Positions 44,301 to 56,998 of a stretch of DNA of 64,000 bases are shown piece after piece; positions within the stretch are counted from its first letter, which is position 1, and every line of letters begins with the position of its first letter. The notes under the pieces were generated by a model that worked only from the letters and a program-made list of their open reading frames with translations, was not told where the DNA came from and did not search any database. The position numbers and the translations under genes are program-made. Origin of the DNA: Aquilaria yunnanensis (Eukaryota > Streptophyta > Magnoliopsida > Malvales > Thymelaeaceae); NCBI GenBank assembly GCA_039654915.1, contig CM077600.1, forward strand, positions 27,614,453 to 27,678,452, given 5' to 3'.

Positions 44301-45289
44301 CTTTAATTCTTTTAAATTAACTTCTTAGTAAATAAAAATTAATTATTATTTTTTTTTAATTCTTTTATAAATTGAGTAATCCTTTAAAATAATAAATATC
44401 TTTCATTAAACAAGAAAACAAAAAAAGTAAACAAAAAAAAAAGAAAGAAAGAAAAGACAAGAAAAATAAAAGAAAGATAAGAAAGAAAAATAAAAGAAAG
44501 ATAAGATAAAGAAAAGAAAGGAAAGATAAGAAAAAGAAAAGAAAGATAAAAGAAAGAAAAAGAAAAAGAAAAGAAAGAAAGAAAAGAATAAAAAAGAAAG
44601 AAAAGAAAAGAAATTAAAAGAAAATTAAAAAAAAAAGTAAAAAAAAGTAAAAAAGAAGAAAAAGAAAGAAAGTAAAAAAAGAAGTAAAAATATAAAGATA
44701 AATTTTTAGTTAGTATTAAAAATCATTCATAAACAAAAAGAATTACCATTTAAAAGTTAATTTCATAATAATAAGAATTAAATAATTACGATAAATCAAT
44801 TTCCATATCCGGATGATCCGGCAGGATCTACGGTTTGGAAAATATCAAACTTTTTAAAATAAATAAATTAAATAAAAAGATAAAAATCCATATTTTTTAC
44901 AATATGGATAAAATTGTTTAAAATTTCACCAAATTCCGTGTCCAAATGACTCGGCAGAGTCCATGGTTCGGAATCAAAATCTTCCGTGTCCAAATGACTC
45001 GGCAGAGTCCATGGTTCGGAAGTATCAAATTTTATATAAATTAATTTAAAAATCCGCATCCGATTAATTCAGTTAAAATTTCTAGTTTGAAAATTAACTG
45101 AATATTTTCTAAAAGCAAAGCAAAACAAAATTAAAATCAACTAAGGTGCCAATTTTGGGCGCTATAACAAAGTTGTTTTAGCGTAACCGTACTCCCGATC
45201 CCCGAACTCTCGCAGACCAATTTTAAGGTGTCCAATCGACCTAGGTGAAACAGATTGGTGGCGACTCCCGAAAACCCGACGTTGCCACA
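41396..45289 (+). repeat. 3' LTR of the Ogre element (3,894 bp)
   Basis: The 3' LTR matches the 5' LTR from TGTTGACACCC to TTGCCACA. By eye about 30 single-base differences and a few small indels are found, one of them a ~12-bp deletion near 43567. The TATA box, CCG-rich block and both kinds of stem-loop are conserved. One GATCC-ggca-GGATT stem of the 5' copy is a perfect GATCC-ggca-GGATC here (~44815-44830). Confidence 0.97.
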
Positions 45290-46322
45290 CCTATCCACTC
45301 AACGCGTCACGCCATTTATCTTACTCCTTGGCAATACTGGATTCCTATCTATCCTCAAGTCCTGATTAACTAAAGGATTCTAAAGAAATTAGGGGTTGAA
45401 CTTGAAAGTTCTGCAAAATTGTAAAACAATACATACATACATTCTTCTCTGAAGTGTCACTTTTATTTCTGAGGGCACTGAATGAATGCTTAAGGGCTGT
45501 AAATATTCATTGATGGCCTCGTGTGAGTCCTGACCTTTAACCCTTTCTAGTTGCAAGTCGCAACGGGGTAAGAAAAAACTGTCAGAATTCTGTAATTCTG
45601 GATTAGAATGTCCAATTCAACTAAGTTTAGTGGTCAAAGTTGTATTTTAGTTTTTCAATTTTTGTTTATATATAATTATATATCAGGAAAATTACAAACA
45701 CTTCTCTAAGATTTAGTGAAACCTACACTTATGCCCTCACTGTTTCAAAAACCTACCCTAACCCCTCTCAAAAGCTTAAAATTCCTACATTTACTGATTA
45801 CGTCGCTAACATTTGTTAAAACACCTAATCTAACCTATACTTCCCCCTTCCACTGAAAAGAGAAAAATACATGTGTTGCCCTTCTAGTCCTAGCCTTCTT
45901 TAATAAAAACTTTGCCCCCAAGTTATGCATCTAACAATCTGAAGTCTAAAACTCTCTTTTCCTCTCTTCCTCTTTCTTCTTTTCTATCACTGACAGTCGT
46001 CCGATTCTGGAGAGTTACAGGGTAGTCAAAGAGAGGATAGTCATGAGGCATGAATCTCGGTCACATTGAATCGGATCAAAGAAAAGCACGAATTTCGGAT
46101 TGGAGAGAGGCATAAATCTCATATCGGACAGTCACGAGGCAAGAATATTATATCAGAAAGAGGCACAACGAGAAAGATCGAATAGGCATCAAATAGCCAA
46201 ATCTAGGTTATTGTCATCGCCTTACCGGTCATCAGTCGTCGGTTTTCTCTCTTCCTCGTCGACTGTCGATCTGTCATCTATCTTCATTCTCTTCCTTGAA
46301 AGTCATCGGTCTTTCTTCTTTT

Positions 46323-46690
46323 TGATGCGAGGCTTTTTGGATGACTTGGGAAACAAGGGATGCATGAGAATAGCGGCTTGTTGCATGTGCGAGTTAGTTA
46401 GAGGGCTTGTTGACTCAACTCATTTCTATTCGCTTTTATTTTTTGATTTGCTCGTTTGTTTATGATGTTAGTACACTTTTCTCGTATTCAGTTATATGTA
46501 TAGAGACATGCAGGCGATAGAATCATGATGAATGAATGATATCCTTTTCACCTCTCTCTTTTCTACTTCTTATCTCTTTCTCTGGCTGTGAGTCTTGCGT
46601 TACCTCGGGATCCATTCATTCTTTGTGATTCCTTGGGCAGAAGCTGCCTAGTTGCTCTTCCATCAATTCGTTGTTTCCCATTTTGTATCA
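46323..46690 (+). repeat. 5' LTR of the Reina-type element
   Basis: The LTR starts TGATGCGAGGC and ends TTTTGTATCA. It pairs with 51134-51501. Confidence 0.92.
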
Positions 46691-46718
46691 TCTGGTATTA
46701 GAGCAAATCGTGATCTCC

Positions 46719-49700
46719 ATGGCAAAGGGTACTCGTCTATAAGAGTTACGAAGGAGCCTTAAGGATCAGCTAACTCGGGCACTACAAGAACACTCGGCCA
46801 AGCATGAGCAGGATCTGGCTCAACTCATCTCTAAGCAAGAAGAGGAGTTCAATACTCTTCGTAAGTTCAACATGGATGCTTACCAGGATCGGAACTATGA
46901 TCAAGAGGCTAGTTCCAGCTATGTCGCCAATTAACAGGTTGCCGGACACCAAGAAGTGACTCGAGTTGGGTGCATCGACTTTCCCCACTTTTCGGAGGAA
47001 GACGTTGAGGGATGGATATTTCATTGTAATCAAATTTTTGATATTGATAAAGTACCAGAGAAGCAGAAGATCTTCATGGGCTCCATTTACATGTCAAGAC
47101 TAGCGCTTCATTGGCACAAGAGGTTCTTGTGAGATTGGCCGAATCATCATAGACCCACATAGGACATTTATTCTACGGCCATTATGAAGCGATTTGGAGA
47201 GGAGCATTAGCACCCTGCATCTAAACACCTCAAATAAACAGGGTTCACCAGAGAATATCAGAATCAATTCAAGGTGCTCCTTAATAAGGTTGGTGTTCTT
47301 CCTGACAATTTTGTGGTGGGTCAATTTATGGGGGGATTAAATGAGGACATACAAAATGCGATTAAGGTTTTTAGACTGGAAACATTGCATGGGATTTAGT
47401 GGTTAGCAAATATTCACGAGTCCGTCATTTCATCGAACAGAAAGGGGAGAAAACTTTGGGAAGATAGAAATAAAGGGTTGTTCCTTACTCCAAAAGTTAA
47501 AACTAATACCCCAGTCATACCTCCACAAAAGAACTCAATGATTCCCTGTGCCACCCGTCAACTCTTTGAAAAAGAAATGAATGAAAAAAAAGAGAAAGGG
47601 GACTTGTTTTTGGTGCGATGAACGCTTTAACCCTGGACATAGGTGCAAGAAGGGGCAGTTTCACCGTTTTGAAATAGAAGTCGATGACGAAAATGACATG
47701 AATGAGTCAGATAAAGAGTCAGAATCTGAAAAAACTCCACCCTTACTAAATGCCTTTCATGTATCTCTGAATGCCATCCAAAGCTTGTCCACCTTTACTA
47801 CCATGCAAGTGATAGGACATGTGGGCAAACATCCTCTACATATACTTATAGACTCGGGTAGTACATATGTTTTTATGGATGAAGTTTTGGCTAAAAAGAT
47901 TGGGTGTGTGATAAAGCCAATAACTCCAATTGGAATTTTTGTAGCTAATGGTCAAATTATTTCCACAAACAAGGTGTGCATGGGCCTTAAATAAAGTTTA
48001 CAAGAGGTGGAGTTCATTGTAGATGCTTATCTCATTCCTCTGAGGACTTGTGATATCGTTTAGGGGATATATGCTGGAACTTTGAAACTCTCACTATGAG
48101 TTTCAAATGGATGGGTCAAAAGATTTGTGTGCATAGAACAAACAAGAGCAGATTTGAATTTGTTGAGCCTAACAAGGCACGTAAGCAGGTCCAGAATGCC
48201 GTGCATTGTGTAGGAGCTCAGGTTTACACTTTACAACTTCTGGGGTTTGCACATACAGGGGGGTCGATGAGCCAAACTGAGTTGTTGATTGAAGACTCAG
48301 AATTAAAAGGTATTTTGGACGAGTTCGATCACATTTTCAAGGAACCTGTTGAGTTGCCACCTCGGAGAATCTAGGACCATCACATTCCTCTACTTCCAGG
48401 AGTAGGATCAGTTAACATTTAACCCTACCTTTATCCCACACTATAGAAGGATGTCATTAAGAGAATTGAAGACGAGCTTCTGGTAGCTGGGGTCATACGA
48501 CACAGCACTAGCCTTTTCTCGTCTCCTATTGTTTTGGTGAAAAAGAAGGATTGATCATGGCGTCTCTGTGACAATTATCGCGAGCTCAACAAGGTTACAG
48601 TCAAAGATAAGTTTCCCATTCCTATTATTGATGAGCTTATTGATGAATTGTATGAGGCGCAATACTTCACAAAGCTAGATCTCAAGGCAGGGTACCATCA
48701 AATTTGAATGTGTGATGAGGACATTAGTAAGACTGCGTTCAGAACCCCCCAAGGCCATTTTGAATTCTTGGTGATGCCATTTGGGCTCACAAACGCGGCC
48801 TCCACGTTCCAAGCTTTGATGAGCACTATATTTTGGGACTACCTTTGTAAGTTTGTGCTAGTTTTCTTCGACGACATCCTTATTTATAGTTTGTCATGGC
48901 AAGATCACTTGCAACATATTTGCTAGGTTTTTAGTCGACTTCAACAACATTCCTTCTACGTCAAGAAGGCCAAATGAAGTTTTGGAGTACGTGAGGTGGT
49001 ATACCTGGGGCATATTATCAGTGGGAAAGGAGTTACAATTGACCCCAGTAAAATAGCCGCCATGAGAGAATGACCAGAGCCCAAGGGTACCAAACAGTTG
49101 CGAGGATTCCTTGGCATTATCGATTATTACTGACATTTCATTCGAAACTATAGGATCCTTAGTAAGCCATTTACATGGTTGCTCAAGAAGGATGGGTTCA
49201 CTTGTAACCAGGAAGCTCAAGAAGCTTTTGAATAGTTGAAACAAATCATGAGCCAAGCTTTTGTTTAGGCCCTTTTGAATTTTCAGGAACCTTTCATTGT
49301 GGAGACCGATGTTAGCAATGAAGGAATCAGAATAGTCTTGTAACAAGGAAAACGTCCCATTGCGTTCATCAGCAAGCCTTTAGGACCAAAGCACATGGGT
49401 TATCAACATACAAAAAGGAATTCTTGGCCATTGTATATGTTGTGGAGAAGTTGCTATCTTATCTTTTAGGATCCCATTTCATTATAAAGATGGATCAGCA
49501 GAGCCTGAAACATTTGCTAGAGCAACGGATCATCACACCCTTCAACAAAAATTCATCATCAAACTACTTCCATACGATTATGAAGTATAATACAACAAAG
49601 CGAAAAAAAACACTGTGGCTGATGCCCTTTCACGATTCACTACTCAGGAGCTCAACATGATGGTGATTACAACCTTCATCACACCATTGATTAACGAAAT

Positions 49701-51080
49701 CACTGAAAGTTGTTTAAGAGATGAGGAACTTAAACGAATCACACGTGACATAAGGACTGATCTTGCTTCACATTCACATTATACATTTGATGCCTAAAGA
49801 TTAAAGTGGATTGGGAAAACTGGTGGTAGACCGTGATCTAGAGTTATAGAAAAAAATCATCTCTTTGATACATTGCGGAGCCATGGGAGGCCATTCGAGG
49901 GTTGAGGTTACTAGAAGAAAAATAACTCAATTTTGCTTATGGAGGGGACTTTCTAGGGACGTCTGAAATTTTATCCAAGAGTGCCATGGCTGCCAGAGGT
50001 TTAAGGGGGACAATACGGCTTACCCAGGGTTATTGTAGCCCTTGCCGATTCCAGAAGCTATTTAGGAATACATATCCATGGATTTCATCAGCGGGTTACC
50101 AAAATCAAAAGGCAAATAAGTAATCATGGTGGTTGTCCATAGGCTCAGTAAATACAACCACTTTATTGCCTTGGCTCACATTTACTCAGCGTCCACAGTA
50201 GCTAAGGCTTAGGTTGATAATGTTTTCAAGCTCCATGGAATGCTGTGATCTATTACTAGTGATCGTGACTTTATTTTTCTTAGTACATTTTGGCAGGACA
50301 TGATGGCTTCCCTAAAAGTCAAGCTTCAATTGTCTACCACATACCATCCCCAAATGGATGGCCAAATAGAAGTGGTGAATCGCTGTGTGGAGACTTACGT
50401 GCGCTGCATGATAAGGGATCGCCCTAAAGAATGAGTGAAATGGATGCCGTTTGCAGAATGATGGTATAACACAAATTACCATACTAGCACTTACCATACT
50501 CCTTATGAAATTTTATATGGACAACCACCACTTATTCATATTCCATACATATTTGGAGACTCGTTGGTCAATTCATTTGACGAGAGCTTGTCAGCTTGGG
50601 AGTCACTCATTTGTGCCCTTAAACAAGATTTAATGAAGGCACAGCACCGGATGAAGGTGTAAGATGACAAGCATCGGTTTGAAAGAAGTTTCTCTATCGG
50701 AGATTGGGTTTATCTCAAGCTTCAACATTATAAGCAAAATGGACTTAGAGACAGTTCTTCCCACAAACTGTCACCTAAGTACTGCGGCCCATTCATGATT
50801 ATTGAGAAGATTGGTCCAGTGGCTTATTGTCTAAAGTTTCCGCTAGTGGTCTGTGTCCATAATGTCTTCCATGTATCCTTGCTTAAAAGGAAGGTTGGAA
50901 ATGCCCAGGTGCAAGCTCAACTGCCTTATTACGAGGATGAAGTAATAAAAAAGCCCATCACCATTCTTGACCAAAAGATGGAAAAAAGGGCCATGCAGCA
51001 GTTTCCAAAGTGTTGGTACATTGGTCTAACTCCCCGCCGGAAGATGCTACCTGGGAAACCTCACTAACCTTGTCCAACAC
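46719..51080 (+). pseudogene. gag-pol: Reina-type gag-pol relic
   Basis: Coding remnants run in order. ATG 46719 is followed eight codons later by a stop. Gag sequence (CIDFPHFSEEDVEGW) lies near 46970, a CCHC knuckle (CFWCDERFNPGHRC) near 47608 and protease (LIDSGSTYVFMDE) near 47847. Reverse transcriptase follows with [19 protein letters not shown] near 48750 and FFDDILIYS near 48866, then RNase H near 49330-49660. Integrase spans ~49860-50650. The last part holds PPEDATWE near 51038, reached after a frame change, which is the end of a chromodomain. Many stops look like CAG to TAG, CAA to TAA, CGA to TGA or TGG to TGA changes. It cannot encode a full polyprotein. Confidence 0.88.
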
Positions 51081-51133
51081 TATCTAGACTTTTAGTAGCT
51101 CTTGGGGCAAGAGCTTGCTTAAAGAGGAGGGAT

Positions 51134-51501
51134 TAATACGAGGCTTCTTGGATGACTTGGGGAACAAGGGATGCATGAGAATAGCTACTTGTTGCATGTG
51201 TGAGTTAGTCATAGGGCATGCTAACTCAGCTCATTTCTATTCACTTTTATTTTTCAATTTGCTCATTTGTTTATGACGTCAGTACACTTTTCTTGTATTC
51301 GGTTATATGTGTAGAGACATGCAGACAACAGAATCATGATGAATGAATGATATCCTTTTCACATCTCTTTTGTCTATTTCCTCTCTCCTTCTCTGGCTGT
51401 GGGTCTTGTGTTACCTCGAGATCCACTCATTCTCTGTGATTCCCTGGGCGGAAGCTGCCTAGTTGCTCTTTCATCAATTAGTTGTTTCCCATTTCGTATC
51501 A
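51134..51501 (+). repeat. 3' LTR of the Reina-type element
   Basis: The LTR starts TAATACGAGGC, where the 5' copy has TGATGCGAGGC, and ends TTTCGTATCA. The start has lost the usual TG. Confidence 0.92.
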
Positions 51502-52751
51502 CTTTTCCTTGCTGGTCATCGGTTTTCCCTTTTTTTCTTGTCAATCATTAGTCTTCCCTCTCTTCCTCGTTGGTCATCAGTCTTCCCTCTCGTCCTCTCC
51601 TCCTCATCGGTCATCGGTCTTTTCTCTTTTTCTCTATTCCAATTTGAACAATTAGAACACAACCCTCATCTCCGATTAGAACATCGCATGATTAGAACGT
51701 CACCCTTCTCTCTGATTAGAACACCTTACAATTAAAATTGCTGTAAGATTAGAATGCCACCCTTGATGATTTGTTCTCCAGTGAGTCATACAGGGAAAAG
51801 TGACGAAGAGAGAGATAAAAAAGAAGATAGGAGAAGAGATCATTCTTGTGTTTAATGGGCAAAGTTAGATGCAAAAGTTAAAGGGGGAAAAATTATCGAA
51901 ATAAGAAGGCTAGGGGGATAAAACGAGTTTTTTCTTCTCTGTTTCAACAGGTCATTAACAGAGTTAAAGTTGGAGGGGCCAAGTGTAGATATGTTAACCT
52001 TTTAGGGGTAGTTGCAAGTGTTTGAAACAGTGATGATAAAACTAGAGGTTTCGCCAAACCTCAGGGAGGTCTTTGTAATTTTTTTATATCTATTGTCTGA
52101 TCTGCCTGTACAACAGTACAAGTCCCTTCCTGCCTCGTCAGCAGTCGCGAACCTCCGCTTTCGGTGGATTCCTCCAGGTTCCCAATTCTCTCGCTTCTCA
52201 TGACGCCGTTTCGCATTGCAAATTTGTAACTTTTCTGCGATTGTGCGCTACGGAATGTTTTTCCTCTGTTTGGGTGCCGAGAAAGCTGAATAGCAACATA
52301 AATATTTTTTTAGGGTTTTTGAATTGTCCATCTCAATTGGGGTTCTGAAAAATGCGTCTAAATTGAGGTTCGGGGTCTATCCAAACCTGAAATTCAGTTC
52401 ATATATATCAAGGGGATTGCTGGAGGCTGCTGGGTTATTAGGAAGATTTGGTTGCTCTTTGATCATGCATGTGCGAATTTGTTTATCACCCTACTGATTG
52501 TAACTTGTAAGAAAACAATAGCACCAAGAATTCTGCAAACTTTCAGTTGCATTGAGGAAAAAAAGCTAATTAAACTAGTGGTGACTAATTAGCACTTAGT
52601 TTTCTTGTTAATGTTATTACGGTTTAACCTTATTATTTATGTTCCCAGCCAGAGAGGGGAAAATCATATTCTCTTATGCATGAGAATCGCGTTGGCCTCT
52701 TGCTAGCTGATAGCACCTGAGTTGGGTGGAAGCGGAAGGTAGGAGGAAGTC

Positions 52752-54844
52752 ATGGGCCAGAACCCTTCTGATAGTAAAAAAAAGAAGGGAAGTGCGATTG
52801 AAATAGATGAAAAACAAGAATTGGGTAAATGGACATCAAACAAGTCAAGGGTTCAAAAAAAGAGGAAGAGAGGAGATTGGAGCACCATTAATAAGGGTGC
52901 TGTGAATAGAAAGAAGAAACACAGAAGAGTTGGTGCAAGTACCAAGCTGAAAATTGTCAAGCCCGTGGACTATATCTCGCAGTTGCCTGATCATATCATT
53001 CACCATATCCTAGACCTCCTCCGGTGTAGAAAGGATGCTGCTCGAACCTGCATCTTATCTAAGAGGTGGAGAGACTTGTTGGATTCTTTCTCTAATTTAA
53101 TTTTTGATCAGCGCAAGTTCCAGCATGAAGTAAGGAATTCTCGTCTCCACCACAAAGATGGAAATCTGGAAGTCATTATGAAATTTGAAGAATATGTTCA
53201 TGCCACCTTGCGTAGGCATATTGCACAGAGACCTAGTATCCAGAAATTCATGCTTCATCTGACTTCCTATAATCTGAAAGCAGCTTGCCATATCGACCAG
53301 TGGATCCATGCAGCCACTAAAATTGATCTTCAAGAGTTGAGTCTCTGTATCCCAGTTAAGAAGAATAAACGCTACAGTTTGCCTCCATGCATATTTGCTG
53401 CCAAAACGATAACTGCCTTAAGGATTCATGGGTGTAAGTTGGAAAGTTGCAGGGATGTGAAGTTTTCTCATCTGCAGAAACTATGTTTGGGAAAACTTCA
53501 TGTTACCGAGGATATGATTGGGCTTCTGATTTGCTGCTGTCCTTTAATTGAGGATCTTAGGCTCATTGACTGTACTGGGTTGAGTAACTTACAACTTACA
53601 ACTCTGTCTAAACTCAAAAGGGTAGACCTTCACTTCTGTCAAGGACTCAAACAAGTTGAGATTCATGCTCCAAAGCTTGAAGCTTTTTGGTATCATGGAA
53701 AGAAATCGACACCTTGTGAACTCCAGTTTTCTGCATGCAAGTCTCTCAAGAACTTGACATTTCGGGATGCTAACATGACAGATGAGTTGTTCCAGAACTA
53801 TCTCTCTACTTTCCCTGTTCTGGAGAAGTTGGTTCTCTGCAAGTGCGATTCCCTGCAAGCCATAACAATTTCAAGCTATTGGCTCAAGACACTAATCCTG
53901 AGAAACTGTAGAAATTTATTGGTTGCCGACATTGATACCCCAAACCTTATCTCTTTAGAGTACAAGGGTGAAAATATTATGCCATTCACCTTTTTCAAGC
54001 CTTCAAATCTCAAAGAAGCTAAGCTTTACTTTGAGCGAAAAGAACAGCCAGCTGGACTTGTAAATCAGGATAGTGGTCGTGCACATTTTCTCCAATTGGA
54101 AAAGTATCTTGAGAAATTTGATTTTTCCAGAGGATTGAAATTGGTGGCTCGCTTCAATAAGGTAACATCCTTTGCGAGTTTAGTTTTGTTTACACAAACT
54201 TAGTCATGTAGACACCATTAATCTTGCATTTGGAATGAAGGTTTCACTTACCCTTTCCTGTTTTTGGCTTGCAATTCTTTCTAAAGAATGTCATCATTTA
54301 TGAAGAACCAACAAGGATTTTCCTTCCTCCGTTCTATGACCTTAAGCTTGACGTAATCAAGTCAGCAATGAGTTTTGAAGATCTATTAGACAATGTTCTA
54401 CGAGTTTGGCACCCAGGAACACTATCAATAATATCACCTCCTAGAAGCAACATCCACAAGGTATGACATTTATTGGTTTTTAAGAGAATGGGTGCATCTT
54501 TTGGGGATTCAGATTACAAGCACTGATAGGGTATCTAATCTCAGCTGCTCTTTTATATGCTCCATATAATCATGCAGAGAGCACATGAGAAGATTGTGAA
54601 TAGAGAAAAGAAGCCGGGTTGCTGCACATATAACACAACTTGTAACAAATGTTGGCTCCACTTTCTGGAGAATGTCAAGATCGAGAAACTGGCTAATCAC
54701 AGTAGCAGTACTAGTACCAGGGAGACTAACAGCAAGCTGCAATTTGCTGATTGGTTAAGAGCATATCCAGCTATTAAGGTCAAAATCACTTGTTTCTGGT
54801 TTAACTGGAAAAAATCGAGCAAACATATGAAAGATGCTGGCTAA
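52752..54844 (+). CDS. F-box/LRR-repeat protein
   Basis: Three exons joined in phase 0 (52752-54161, 54287-54460, 54578-54844) give 616 residues. The first ~65 residues carry three basic clusters (KKKKG, KKRKRG, RKKKHRR) that look like nuclear localisation signals. The F-box follows at residues ~75-120 (ISQLPDHIIHHILDLLRCRKDAARTCILSKRW in overlapping blocks) and should bind SKP1 in an SCF ubiquitin ligase. Irregular leucine-rich repeats cover residues ~150-440 (LRIHGCKLE, LCLGKLHVTEDM, LIEDLRLIDC, LKTLILRNC) and presumably select the substrate. The C-terminal exons are Cys/Trp-rich (CCTYNTTCNKCW) with no named domain. Upstream, ~600 bp of leader and promoter begin right at the end of the inverted-repeat element. 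The substrate is unknown. Confidence 0.85.
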
Positions 54845-55507
54845 ACCAGACTCTCTTTGATTGTTACCAGTGACTTCTTTGGTAAGGATGCATATATTTA
54901 CTTGATTCTTTTCGGATAATTTGATAGGAGTATTTACTTTTTGTAACAAAACCAAACAACCGTTGGGGCTTACTGTGTATGTGTTCTGTTTTTGTTTTTC
55001 TTTTCTGGGTTAAAAGTGACAAGAAATTTGTCTGTGTGTGCGTGTAGAACTCTAGGCCAATTGAAAATCCTACATTTTAAGAATCTCGATCAGCTACTTC
55101 GTAACATTTTAAGAAAATGCTACTATTATTTAAACGATTATAAGGTAGCAAAAGTATGAGCTTCCAGATGCCGTTTCTAAAACAAAAGGGAAAGCATTCA
55201 TCTTGGGTGGTACAGAGAAGCATGCCACATCTTCAGATTCAGCAAGTTAATCTTTCAACAAGGAAAAGATATTCCCCAAGTTTAAAGCAGAAGCGAAATT
55301 CCTCATCTTGAATTCCTGATTGTAAGTAAGAAAGAAGTGGACTCAGGATCAGATGCTATCTCCCACTACCAGCTGTTTTTTTATGGGGTAATAATTTCTA
55401 CTCAAATTTATTTCCAATACTAAGTAATACTTGTCAATCCGCCCAACTTTGGAACTCCAGCAGCAGCAGCAGCTCTGCAACCCTGCCTGCTCTCAGTCTC
55501 CTCTCTC
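54845..55507. other. Intergenic: F-box 3' UTR and jacalin promoter
   Basis: No gene is seen. A (CAG)n-like AGCAGCAGCAG run at 55458-55470 and a CT-rich leader precede the lectin start. Confidence 0.5.
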
Positions 55508-56333
55508 ATGGTAAGAGATGAATAGTAGTTTATTCTTTCCCTGATAGATTCGAGTATAAGGTTACGTTTACTTGGTTCAGTTTGCAACAAAAAGTATTTC
55601 AAAATCACAATCAATCCGATAATAGACAGCTAGCTTGAGTATGCATGTTTGTTGGTATTCAAGGATGAACTCGTATCCAGCCAATCTAGCTAGAGACTAA
55701 AAGCATTGGTTTTGCAGGATCGCCCAAAAAGTAGCAAGAAGATGATGGTAGTCGTAGGGCCATGGGGAGGAAATGGAGGATCCAGTTGGGATGATGGAAC
55801 CCATGATGGTGTTAGAGAAATAAGCCTCGTGTATGACCGTTGCATCGATTCCATTAGAGTCGTCTATGACAAGAACAGGAAGCCAGTGGAGGCCGAGAAA
55901 CATGGAGGCGTTGGAGGAACCAAGACCACCGAGGTACAAAAACAAACCAACTCAGGACTCCTATCCTATCTGATAAAAAGCACCTCTAGGCTCTAGTTTA
56001 GTTCATACTATGCTCGTCTTGCAGATCAAGCTTGAATTTCCGGATGAGTATTTGGTTAGCGTCAGCGGTCACTATTGTCCAGTGGTGTATGGAGGTAGCC
56101 CTGTGATTCGATCACTGACCTTGAAGAGCAACAGAAGGACGTTTGGGCCCTTTGGGGTGGAAGAGGGAACGCCCTTCACATTCTCACTGGATGGAGGCCG
56201 AATTGTTGGGTTTAACGGGAGAAGTGGATGGTATCTAGACTCCATTGGATTTCGTCTGTCACGTGCTCCCTCTACAAAGCTCATTAAGAAGGTTCAGAAA
56301 GGATTTCAGAGGCTTACAAGCACCATTTTTTAA
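55508..56333 (+). CDS. Jacalin-related lectin, single domain
   Basis: A three-exon model: 55508-55510 (only the ATG), 55718-55933 and 56025-56333, all phase 0, about 175 residues. ATG followed directly by GTAAGAG is a strong donor, and the acceptor TTTTGCAG at 55717 opens a typical jacalin start (VGPWGGNGGSSWDDG). The domain continues with ISLVYDRCIDSIRVVYD, IKLEFPDEYLVSVSGHY, VIRSLTLKSN and GPFGVEEGTPF. It ends with the carbohydrate-loop GRSGWYLDSIGF, whose Gly-x-x-Trp-Tyr-x-Asp pattern is the usual mannose/glucose-binding site. There is no signal peptide, so it is cytosolic or nuclear. Family members respond to stress and pathogens. The short basic tail (KKVQKGFQRL) is unremarkable. If the ATG-only exon is wrong, ATG codons within exon 2 are alternatives. 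Confidence 0.85.
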
Positions 56334-56998
56334 ACCCCCAACTGCCACCACTTTATGGCCTTGCATAGGCAGTTTTATATTATTGTATTCAAGTAACTAA
56401 ACGTAATCGTGTGTAACGGTCTTGTTTATGAATTCCAATAATGTTGTAAAGCAATACATAACATACACTCTCCTCCACCTTGACTCGTCTCAAATCAAAC
56501 GAATGAATGATCAATAGGCATATGCTAGTTATGTGGTCTCATCTTCAACCTTTTTCCTTTATCAAGACAAGACGGCCAAGGAACACAGTAATTGCTAATT
56601 ACAAGTACATAATTGAAGACATAAACTGTACTAACTCCAAAATCAACTCATAGATTCTCAGAATTCAGACACTGGATCACAGCCCCCAACACCTTCTATC
56701 ACCAACCAATATCCTGCCATACAATTGTTTGATTTGCTTATCTTCATTCAAACGTTCCTTCCTTGGTACCAAGGCTGTTTAGCTATAGCCTTAGCCTGCC
56801 CATATGTGAAACAAGCAGATAGAATTATATTATGGCATTCCAAACCCGAAGTAAGTCAAATTTACACAAAGTCCTCCCAATGGTCATGGCTCAATATTAA
56901 TTCTAGCGGAAGGGACAAGGCTCATGATAATTTAAACCCCGCAATGTTGATATACATCACATACATAACATAATCAATGACGCCGCATCATCATCTCT
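56334..56998. other. Intergenic: convergent 3' ends of the lectin and CHMP1 genes
   Basis: No gene is seen. AATAAT and similar polyadenylation-like sequences follow the lectin stop at ~56437. Confidence 0.5.

Larger units (their letters stand above)
20093..45294 (+). mobile_element. Ogre/Tat-lineage Ty3-gypsy LTR retrotransposon, ~25.2 kb, with accessory genes
   Basis: The element runs 20098-45289 between perfect CCTAT target duplications (20093-20097 and 45290-45294). It starts TGTTGACACCC and ends GTTGCCACA. In order it has: 5' LTR 20098-24006, primer-binding site 24010-24027, ORF1, gag-pro, a short intron, pol with two RNase H domains, an accessory region (four zinc-finger ORFs and a LOG gene), a hairpin minisatellite, polypurine tract 41383-41391 and 3' LTR 41396-45289. 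Extra ORF1, intron before reverse transcriptase, dual RNase H and large size are the established hallmarks of Ogre elements. The LTRs differ at about 30 substitutions counted by eye plus small indels (~0.8%), so the insertion is recent. ORF1, two accessory copies and LOG each have one nonsense codon, while gag-pro and pol are open. Confidence 0.97.
46318..51506 (+). mobile_element. Reina-type chromovirus (Ty3-gypsy), decayed, 5.2 kb
   Basis: The LTRs, 46323-46690 and 51134-51501 (368 bp each), are flanked by a perfect CTTTT target duplication (46318-46322 and 51502-51506). A primer-binding site TGGTATTAGAGC (46693-46704) differs by one base from the initiator-Met tRNA type. A polypurine tract AAAGAGGAGGGA (51121-51132) precedes the 3' LTR. 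By eye the LTRs differ at about 40 positions (~11%), mostly transitions, so it is far older than the Ogre element. Small LTRs, initiator-Met primer, ~5 kb size and a C-terminal chromodomain point to Reina. Confidence 0.92.
45686..52084. mobile_element. Old Mutator-like inverted-repeat element split by a retrotransposon
   Basis: The left arm starts GGAAAATTACAAACACTTC (45686). The reverse complement of the right arm starts AAAAAATTACAAAGACCTCC (from 52084). Imperfect inverted similarity, including CACTGTTTCAAA and CCTAGCCTTCTT phrases, extends about 250 bp on each side (~45686-45950 and ~51810-52084). A 5.2-kb retrotransposon (46323-51501) lies inside; without it the element is ~1.2 kb. No perfect target duplication is visible. 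No transposase is seen. The ends resemble the 9787-10227 MITE in style (ATTACAA.. then C-rich). Confidence 0.6.

Noticed and set aside
46100..46465. A 121-codon frame running across the Reina 5' LTR boundary
   Set aside because: It crosses from the inverted-repeat element into the LTR, so it is fortuitous.
51463..51735. A 90-codon Ser/Leu-rich frame after the Reina 3' LTR
   Set aside because: It comes from CTTCCCTCT-type low-complexity DNA and crosses the LTR end.
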